Shown here piece by piece: positions 56,331 to 64,000 of a DNA stretch of 64,000 nt. Where the stretch lies: the NCBI GenBank assembly GCA_014529385.2, contig CM043954.1:92931247-92995246 (forward strand), read 5' to 3'. The notes beneath the pieces were generated by a model, which was given only the letters and a program-made list of their open reading frames with translations, was not told where the DNA came from and did no database searches. The stretch's first letter is position 1. Every line of letters starts with the position of its first letter. Made by a program: the position numbers and the translations under genes. Source of the stretch: Adiantum capillus-veneris. Lineage: Eukaryota > Streptophyta > Polypodiopsida > Polypodiales > Pteridaceae.

Positions 56331-57227
56331 AGGCTATTGTGGGACTGTCAACACATTACAGGCTCTCATTCCTTCCGTTGTGTTGATGGATGTTCTATGA
56401 GTAACCCATGTGCTGTGTTCTTGCACCTCCTCAACTATACATAAATATGTTTCCATTTTTCCATTGGCAAAGATGATGAAAGCAGATATTGTCTCAAAGG
56501 ATGAGTATGAGGATGGAAACACTAAAATATCTGGCATTCCCGCAAGTCGTGATCACAATGTGGCCATGTATGAAGGAGACCCTAAAGTGTTGTGAAAAAT
56601 GTTCTCCATAGGAGACAACTTTGTAGTCAAGGTAGCAAAATAAGGACTTATACCTTCTAAAATGCACAAAAAGAATGTATCAAACAACCAAAGCACAGAA
56701 GGATAAGTGACAATGAGATTCATTAGGAAAATTCTGAACTCATTTTTGGGCCTTTTAAGAGTGCCACATCATCAAAGTTGTACAAAAGAAAGCAACCCGG
56801 TAGACCCCTCTAAATATTGCTTAGAACCCCATGATATGACCTATCATTGGAAAGTTCTTAAAAAATGGATTCTAAAGAGCCAAGGTCCGATAAGTTTGGA
56901 TGACTTCTATGAAAGTTATGCCATTTTTTTTTTCAATCAACTAGGTTTTGTTACCGTTACGGTAATCTAAAATCACCTTTTTCTAAATCTACATGAAGGC
57001 AATGTCTGATACATGCATGCTATATATCAATAGATAGCATTTGAAGAGTAGATTCTAAATATCCAACCTCCGACTTATTTGCAAAAAAAATACCGATCCC
57101 CACTTTTTGAAAGCTATGCCACATCAACAATTCTTACAAGACCCATTTTTTAGTCCAAACTTTTCCTAATGCTTAGAGGTGGAAAATTGGGGGGCAGGGG
57201 GGGAGAGGGGAGGTTAAAGCAATAGGA
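56331..57227. other. Unidentified stretch with an interrupted + frame
   Basis: One + frame from 56410 to 56970 is open apart from three stops (KADIVSKDEYEDGNTKISG, then FSIGDNFVVKVAK and VTMRFIRKILNSFLGLL). I recognise no domain. 57190-57215 is a short G-rich run. It may be an old gene fragment or chance. Confidence 0.3.
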
Positions 57228-58030
57228 TTATCCCTCTATTTTTATGAAAAGATCAGTTACAATGGATGAAAGGTCATCCTCCACATCAAACAAGGGGTTC
57301 CTATGGGCATACATGGTTCGGAACATGTCATCTATCCATCCACTCAACCATGGATAAATGACATCCATCAGGTAGAGCGAGCGATCCTGGTCATCATAGG
57401 TTGTCTTGTAGGAGCAAATGCAAAGCCATGACATCTAGTCAATCTTCAAAGACTTATATCTAGAATCGTTTGCTAGAATTGTAGTGGTAGGATAAAACTA
57501 TGGGTGCCTCTCCCACACCCTCTTTTGATGTTTTAGGAACATGGGCTTGTCATCGAACTCACGTGCAACATATGGAACCCGCTGAAGGCTTTTGGCCCAG
57601 ACCTTGCACTCATCCTAACTAAAGATTTCTGTAAATGAAACTTCAAAGTTCAACTAACAATACAGAGATATATATGAGGACTTATTAATAGGTAACAATA
57701 CCTTAAAAAAGTCCCCTCATCTTCATTGGTTTAGAAAAGCATGCATTCATAATATTCATGATATTTTTCCTTTTGCAACACAATCAGAGCATGATAGAAG
57801 CCTTTTCTATTATCTTTAGAATGAACTCCTCTATATCGGGCCTCACAATATAGTACATCCAATCCATCACGTGCACACCTTGGTGTCCAACCCCATCAAG
57901 GAATGGCAGCTTCAAAAGTTCTTTTGGGCATATGTCAAAATTCTTTAGTAGAACACCATTGATGTCAAGTATTATGAGTTGATCGCAGGAAGCTTTCCTA
58001 TCTATGGGTAGCGTTGTGTCAAGACATTTC
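57228..58030 (-). pseudogene. FCP1/NLI-interacting-factor (HAD-fold) domain, decayed
   Basis: The - strand block 58020-57786 reads CDQLIILDINGVLLKN, which corresponds to the first motif of the plant FCP1-homology family (where DxDxT is often DxNGxL), then MDWMYYIVRPDIEEFILKII, matching the yRPf..eFl.f region, and ends in TGA. After an intron-like gap with acceptor TTTCATTTACAG, 57650-57231 reads DECKVWAKSLQRV, DDKPMFLKHQKRVWERHP, stop, TTTILANDSRYKSLKI, stop, then SLYLMDVIYPWLSGWIDDMF. These match the family's KPL.LK.L..lW and NTL.iDDSpYKa motifs and its C-terminal tail. Stops inside the blocks indicate a pseudogene. The domain call rests on motif order and spacing, not on a search. Confidence 0.6.
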
Positions 58031-58389
58031 TCATTACGTCACCATGCCTCCCTTGCTACAACACCCAAAGGCCAAATGAGACAAAGGAGAGAGTATAGTG
58101 ATAGTCATGTCAACTCAGCCACGTGAGTAAGAGATGCTAATCATAATAGGTGTACAATACCCAATTTGGTAGATTATGTACGACACAAATTGTCAACCTA
58201 ATAGAACACACTAGCATACATGTTGTACAATAACCATAGAATCATTTAGGTCAACCTTATATGCAAGAGAATACAAACAGAACATCACATATAACCAAGC
58301 AAAAGTGCTTTTGATTCATGAAAAAACAGACTACAAAGTACAAAATGTTGCATGGTAGCTAAGTCTTGTAGGCACACAACTTTTGATCA

Positions 58390-59045
58390 TGACAAATGAG
58401 GCGATTCTTTCCTTTGACACAAAAAAGTTCTGACAAAGTGGCTAAGTCAATGCAATCACCTGCGTCTTTCTCTACCCCACTCGATGCATCACCCGCAACT
58501 CTACCCAACTCCACTCTCAAGTGTACCTTCTACATCAACACCCTCATTACGAGCCTCTCCACAAGAGCACCCCCCTTCTTGACTTTAACATCCCCCTTCC
58601 TACCAACCTTTGATTTATGTGCACCATTGTCCTTCTCTTCAACAACCTTCTCCTCATCAATAGCTAACTTGTCACGAGGACTTCCACTCTTAGCTATACC
58701 TTCCACATCAGCACCCTCATTAGCAACTAACTTGTCACCAACACTTTCGCTCTCAATTATACATTCCACATCAACAGCTTCATCACTAGCCTCTTCCACA
58801 AGAGCACCCCCCTTCTTTACTTTAACACCCCCCTTCCTACCAGACTTTGCCTTACATGCACCACCGGCCTTCTCTTCAACAACCTTCTCCTCAACACGAA
58901 ACTAACTTGTCCCTGGCAGCCTTCTCCTTGGCACCAACAAAGTTGTCACCACCATCAACCTTCTCCTTCACACCAGCACACTTGTTTCCATTAGCCTTGT
59001 CAACGCCAGCTTCCTTGTCACCATCAACTTTCTCTTAAAGTGCAT
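58390..59045 (-). pseudogene. Lys/Glu-rich repeat region, possibly the N-terminal part of the same gene
   Basis: On the - strand two copies of a ~238-bp block encode EEKVVEEK..GA.K.K.GRKG followed by VKVKKGGALVE and then DKLVANEGADVEG-type sequence. Preceding it is EKVDGDKEAGVDKANGNKCA. Shifts near 58890 and 58560 break the frame. It lies upstream of the FCP1-like blocks on the same strand, so it may be that gene's low-complexity N-terminus; this is inference. Confidence 0.45.
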
Positions 59046-59049
59046 CATG

Positions 59050-59650
59050 TTCATTATACATAACAATCAGTCATTTTTATAAAAAATTGTGCTTCATCAA
59101 AAGTAAGTGGTTCCTCCTCATCACACATACTTGACACAACCAAAGCATTACAATCTAATGCATAAGCAGCATGATGAGAATCTGAACAAGACAAAAGTGC
59201 ATCCATAAGAAGCATGATGAGAATCCGAACAAGACAAAAGTACATCCAAATTATTATCACGCAAAGTATGCACCAACCATTTTGGAATACCTCTAGCTTC
59301 CTCATTTCCAACCCTATCCTCATGAAGTCATCATTTATATCTACATAAAAAATAGGTGGATCTGTGACGTCACTTGAAACCTACAGAAGTTAAATATTTC
59401 CCTCATTTGGGCTTACACTTGTACTCCCACCTTTGAAAAGAGTCAACAAGGTATCAAAAATGTCATGTGAGCTTACACCTATCTCTTTAGCATATGACAA
59501 CAAGGGTTTAACTACATCTTTCACAAAAAGAAGATCTTGAGAAGTCAAAGATACGTTTGATTGTGGATGGTATAACCTATAATCCTTGCTTTCAACACTA
59601 TAATCAACAAAGATGCATTTGACAACCTTATCATCCAATCTCCCTCGTTG
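59050..59650 (-). pseudogene. Copia integrase-RT linker fragment, H1-like
   Basis: The - strand reads MDDKVVKCIFVDYSVESKDY and LLFVKDVVKPLLSYAKE, matching H1's KLDDKALKCIFVGYSAKSKGY and FVEDSVQPLLSCTRD, then in other frames the EEPLTFDEAQ region. A ~45-bp direct duplication (AAGCATGATGAGAATC... ) lies at about 59160-59250. Confidence 0.78.
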
Positions 59651-60800
59651 TTCAATATGAAGCTCCTAAAGGGAGCCATTTAGAAACTAAAAGAAAAAAG
59701 TGCTCAAATGCAAAAGTCAAATGTATGCCTGACTCCATTCCTCACCAAGGCTTGTTTTAGAAAGCCAAAAAATTAGGATTCTTTCAATGCACCTAGAGAT
59801 GTAAAAATGAAGGGTTTATAGCATATCCAAAGTAAGGGAGGTGGATTCGTGTGGGAAAACAAAGGTCTAATGTAGTTGGAAGTCGGATTTAATTTGTTTT
59901 CAAAAAGATAGAATCCTAATCTGAGTGCATAAAGATTCTCCACATATCTTCTTTCACGACTAGTGCAAAGGGAGGGGACACAAGGAATGCAAAAAGATAG
60001 AAATCCAACCCAAATGCACATAAATTCTCCAAATTGTTGATCACAAAGGAAAGATATCCTTTCCCTAGCCCCACGCCAACATTGATAAACTCAACTTGTC
60101 GTCGCTTATCACTCTTCTTTATTACTTTGTCATTCATGGCTAGAATCAAAGTGATGTGAAGGTACGATCATTTGTATAGTAGATGCACCACTGAATTGTG
60201 CGAGGAGAAGCAAGGGTACTCGGCGATTATGGAGTTGCATCAACCTGCACCAATGGACTCAAGATCCACTCTCAAGTAGGAATAGCACAAGTACACAAGA
60301 ACACATGTTGACAAGGCATCCTTATGACTGCAAAGCACGAGAATTTTCAGAAAAATTTAAACAATCCCTCATCGCCTTGCTGTGAAATCCATGAACATGC
60401 TATAAGGATGCACACATGCATCCAATAATCCATTGCTATACATGCTCAAAGAATGCATACATGTGCTCAGCAATTGAAGGGAATATATATGCACTGAGCA
60501 TTGAAACCGTATGACAGTGACCGTTATGATGATGTTGTCTATCTGATTTATAATAGGACTTAGCAAGATGGGGAGTTCATTCACTTCAAAATCCTACCTA
60601 GAACTGCCATTAAAAGACTGCAGACCTTTAAGAGGCCTCCTTACAATGCCAAAAAAAAGTCTCAAACTTCACGCCTGTTTCAAAGGCTGGCTCCTAATGT
60701 TCCTTATGATGATTTCAATTTTGGCAAGATAACATAAAATGATCCATACCATGCAAAAACCATCATAGAATCTGGCATCAAAGACGCAAAAAAGAGAAGT
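59651..60800. other. No recognisable gene
   Basis: Contains a weak ~91-bp duplication (CAAAAAGATAGAATCC at about 59904 and its counterpart at about 59992). No domain seen. Confidence 0.45.
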
Positions 60801-60832
60801 GAAGAAAAAATAGAAAACGATGATTCAATTTG

Positions 60833-60838
60833 TTTATT
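60833..60838 (-). terminator. Candidate polyadenylation signal of the PGPS gene
   Basis: AATAAA on the - strand, about 190 bases after the stop codon at 61029-61031. Confidence 0.45.
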
Positions 60839-61028
60839 GACAAAAGATTTTACATCATTCAATTTGAATGCCATGTATAATTGCCATCTCAATGTCACGA
60901 TCAAATAGTACAAATGATTGCACACTGCAAAGTGGAGCAATTTTACAAATGGGCTATGCCCGTATTTGATTCCGCATGGACAAAAAAAAACATTCTGCGG
61001 CTCAAAATTTTCATCTTGGGGATGCTAG

Positions 61029-61707
61029 TTACTTCACCAAGACTCCCCAAATGCCCTTTATGTAGACAGCCAAAGACACAAGGGCGAGTCCAGCTGAAAT
61101 GTAGAGCAAGCTCACTCCGGCCGCTAGTAACAAGCAATCGATACCATTTTGACTGCACAATGATCATACACAGAAATCTCAATGTCCGCAAGACCAGAAG
61201 ATATGGCATATATTAGTCTCAGGCAAAATATTTTTGTCTGTATAGACCAGAAAATATGGCATACTAGATAACTATGGCAAAAGCTCAAGGTGGAACCAAA
61301 CGTAGTGTACCGTATGGATACATATGTACATTACATTGTACAGAACGGTTTGGATCCATATGTACCTTCCAAAAGCTAACCTCAGCAACTACTGAATTCT
61401 CTCGAGAAGCATGTAAAATCTAAACGCTTTCAAATACAGAGACGCAGATACAAAGTAGACTTACCAGCCATTAGTGGCGAGAAGAACTGTCAATGCCACC
61501 ATCTGTGATGCTGTCTTCCATTTGCCCAGTTTATTTACAGCAACGGCCTGTCACATTGAAGTAATCTGAGAGAATGATAAAAAGACAATCCAAAGAGAAA
61601 ATACTATCTAAACAAGCTTGAGAAATGTATTGATATGGCCTAACATGAAGAAAGTCATGGTTAATGAATCATGAATAGTGTGTTTCTAAAAGTGTGTGCG
61701 TGCGTGC

Positions 61708-61776
<69 letters not shown>

Positions 61777-62411
61777 AGAGAATTTTAACGTCGTAGGAAA
61801 CTATCCCAGTAGATCACAAAGATCTATCTGAGTCGTCTTGAACTCAGACCTGTTATTCAAGAGGGAAATGGCATAACCATCTACACACTTGGGTGATAGA
61901 AAGGTTATACTATTTCACTCTTCTTATTAACACACCCAGAGAGAGAGAGAGAGACTGCACTCAAGAATTGAGTGGAAAAGATCTTGGTTTTTTCAACCTC
62001 AAGAATTTGCATTTAAGAACAAACAATGATATGAAGGTATCCACCTAAAACCATCATTTCCTTACCTCCAAAGCTAAAAATACCAACCAAACACTAAAGC
62101 CTTTGCCACCGGCAGGCCAAACAGGTCCAATGCAACACTTACAGCTGAAATGTCGCCACTTTGACTTGCAGCCCATTCACGAACAGCGGACATGGTGATC
62201 TGAAACACGCACTCAACAAAATGAGAGTGGATCAATACCATAGTGGCCTTAATGGCAGTCGTGACACTAGTGAAAATATTCCTGAGCAGATACTAGCCTC
62301 TCTTCCAATGATTGCCACAGATGGTAAAGGAATAAGCCAAGGAAGCGGCATCGCCCATGAAGCTTGCAGAGGTCTTGTACTCAACAAAACCAAGGTGGTT
62401 GCAACCATCAA
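61029..62411 (-). CDS. PGPS: Phosphatidylglycerophosphate synthase, last four exons (partial gene)
   Basis: This enzyme joins CDP-diacylglycerol and glycerol-3-phosphate to make phosphatidylglycerophosphate, the committed step to phosphatidylglycerol in plastids and to cardiolipin in mitochondria. Exons on the - strand: 62411-62298 (LMVATTLVLLSTRPLQASWA, ending SVAIIGRE), 62198-62143 (ITMSAVREWAASQ...), 61547-61465 (AVAVNKLGKWKTASQMVALT, ending LLATNG) and 61152-61029 (QNGIDCLLLAAGVSLLYISA to WGVLVK, stop TAA). These follow the C-terminal half of plant PGP synthase, including REITMSAVREWAAS and the hydrophobic final helices. The CDP-alcohol phosphotransferase signature (ending DPVADK) should lie in the exon just upstream, outside the window. 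Splice sites are CAG acceptors and GTAAGT-type donors, except a GC donor after 62298. The second listed exon is one base short. Confidence 0.88.
61693..61773. repeat. GT/GA compound microsatellite in a PGPS intron
   Basis: TGTGCGTGCG steps into (GT)n and then (GA)n, between the exons at 61547 and 62143. Confidence 0.93.
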
Positions 62412-63221
62412 CTGCAGAAGAAGCAGCTAGAATACACTTAGAAAAACATCATCCCAGAACCTTCAGGAACCTTGCACTTTCATAGTATGAACCTTCTTTA
62501 AGGTAGCGTGCGTAGGGAATCATGCAAAAAAAATTAGCTTGCACAGGCCATACCTACATACTTGTATAGAATAAGCAAACATAACGTGGAACAGACGTTA
62601 AAACACTGGGTATTTTTAGCCTTTTTTGACAAGAAAGGTAGAAACAACATTGGTGTTGTTGATTAAGTTCCACAGTAGGCATACCATAACATGACCTTGA
62701 GAGAACTGTAAGTGCTTCATAACCTTTTTATGTGCTAATGTACATGGCATAACCCACTACCTTCAAGTTGGAGAACTAGCAGGAAAGGTGTATTCAGAAA
62801 ACCAGTAGCATTACTGACTACCACTCACTCCTCTCCCCCCTCACCTCCCCTCCCCCTCCCCCACAACACACACACACACACACACACACACCACAAAATG
62901 GCAATAACAAAATAAAACAAGAAAAAGCCCCATGGACATCTCTATACGAAGTAACCAGCCACTCGTAATTGATGTTATTAGTGTGCGTTTGGGGCCAATC
63001 TCTCTGGGGATGGAACTACGCTGGGCCGTGTCGTCTCTCTCAGTTGCGATTAAGTTATTTTCAGTTTCTTTCACGTGTCGCATCAGATTCTCGCCTTGGG
63101 GTGTCCAAGTCTGTTACATTGGATGACTACTGCCATAGGCTTTGGGATACTTATCTGCCAGTATCTTCGTTTCGGAAGATAACTTTGAGAAACCTGATTG
63201 AGCGGTTTTGCTGTGGATGGA
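62412..63221. other. Probable PGPS intron sequence with a CA microsatellite
   Basis: No further PGPS exon is readable. A (CA)n tract lies at about 62861-62892 after a C/T-rich run. Both strands of 62930-63220 have open frames without recognisable domains. Confidence 0.5.
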
Positions 63222-64000
63222 TTACCTCAATTTAGTAATCAAAGATGTGCTGACGAAATTAGTAGAACACCCACTATCCACAAGAACATTGATTGGCTGC
63301 TTGCCAACAAAGCCAAGGAGGCTGAGAACCTGATTCGAAAGATCCACTAGAGCAGTGACGTGATTCCGAGCATTCATCATTAAGGCACTTACAACCTTGG
63401 AAACTCGAACACAACGTGCTGCCTGTTTGCCTTTGTCTGGGATAGGAGGTTGGCTGTGGATAGGTTCTGAAATTGTGGTCTCCATGTGAGAATTATGGCG
63501 AGGATTTGAAGGATTTGGCTTCTTGGGGCATTCATACCACCTGTGGTCTCCATGACAAATTGTACATAATCCTGTACGGTTGGAGTTGGAGGTTGAAGGA
63601 GCTGATGAAGAGGATTGCTGTCCAGAGCACGTATTCGGCCGAAAATCACGACGACCATTCCTTCTATGATTGGGACGATTGTTTCGTCGATTCTGATTAT
63701 TTGCCGAAGAGGAGGCTCTGGAAGTGGCTGCTTGTCCAGAAGATTGGGGTCGAAAAGAAGTTTGTCTAGCAGAGTATTGTCTTGAAGAGTGAGCTCCTAA
63801 GAAAGAACGCTGATTCTGACCACCTTGTCCTTGGTAATTACGTTGTGAAGAGCTTGCAGAATTGGAAACTCGATCACCAGAAAGGAAACTTCTGAGTGGG
63901 CGCCGATTGTCACCAAGACGCTCAACATAAGCGATTGCAGCATCCAGTGTGGCAGGGTTAAATTTATGGACATCATCTCGTAGGGAAGGCTCAAGTCCGT
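63222..64000 (-). pseudogene. Element J: gypsy gag zinc knuckle and protease fragment
   Basis: The - strand reads a zinc knuckle CTICHGDHRWYEC (about 63545-63580), linker KPNPSNPRHNSHMETT, then KVVSALMMNARNHVTALVDL and the protease active site PINVLVDSGCSTNFVSTSLI (about 63240-63300), ending at a stop at 63222-63224. Upstream Gag continues off the right edge, partly in other frames (LRDDVHKFNPATLDAA-style sequence near 63950). No LTR is seen. It probably sits in an intron of the PGPS gene if the gene's 5' part lies further right. Confidence 0.75.

Noticed and set aside
60943..61209. An 88-codon - strand open frame over the last PGPS exon
   Set aside because: It is the wrong frame. The frame one base over reads the conserved PGPS C-terminus with correct splice phase.

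Overview
This window is plant nuclear DNA. Every coding region from 1 to about 38.6 kb belongs to LTR retrotransposons (Ty3/gypsy chromoviruses, Ty1/copia, and families with no recognisable pol). Most primer-binding sites are the plant-type initiator-tRNA-Met site. The one host gene that could be read exon by exon, at the right end, is a plant-type phosphatidylglycerophosphate synthase (PGPS) with ordinary introns. The species cannot be named from the sequence. The long LTRs, deep nesting and a PGPS that differs noticeably from the angiosperm form would suit a large-genome lineage such as a fern, but that is a guess.

Region 1 (1-38602) is one nest of retrotransposons, called A to G here. G (+ strand; its 3' part is at 36613-38602) is interrupted by gypsy element F (- strand; 34115-36612 and 1-905). 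F is interrupted by E (+ strand; 906-34114). E's 5' LTR is split by gypsy element A (- strand; 1113-27723), with a perfect 5-bp target duplication CCAAA. A's pol is interrupted twice: by B (- strand; 2923-12882), a non-autonomous element with 2.45-kb LTRs, a predicted tRNA-Trp primer site and one long unknown ORF, and by D (- strand; 14297-25047), a chromovirus with 2.8-kb LTRs. B in turn carries a 5' fragment of a copia element, C (+ strand; 5655 to about 8370). The ages fit this order: A's LTRs differ at roughly a dozen positions in 172, while D's much longer LTRs look nearly identical.

Region 2 (38603-44900) has no recognisable gene. It holds a minisatellite, a badly decayed gypsy integrase fragment, a strong short hairpin and a 90-bp GA microsatellite. 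Region 3 (44900-56330) is a pile of truncated elements: a gypsy PR-RT fragment (+), a 4.7-kb copia element H1 (-) without its 3' LTR, a gypsy chromodomain fragment, a rearranged relative H2 (-), and an A-like gypsy remnant I (-).

Region 4 (56331-64000) is more genic. It holds a decayed FCP1/NLI-interacting-factor (HAD-fold) pseudogene with a Lys/Glu-rich repeat block on the same strand, a copia fragment, and then the last four exons of the PGPS gene on the - strand. The upstream exons lie beyond the right edge, and a gypsy gag-protease fragment J sits upstream of the visible exons, probably inside an intron. One PGPS exon lacks a single base needed for the frame, and another is followed by a GC instead of a GT splice donor.

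No CRISPR array, rRNA, tRNA gene or bacterial feature was seen. The most unusual observations are a conserved small ORF inside D's LTRs that could splice in phase onto a further unknown ORF between D's primer site and gag, B with its unknown protein and tRNA-Trp primer site, and the E/G family with its unknown coiled-coil-containing protein and a palindrome-centred tandem repeat.
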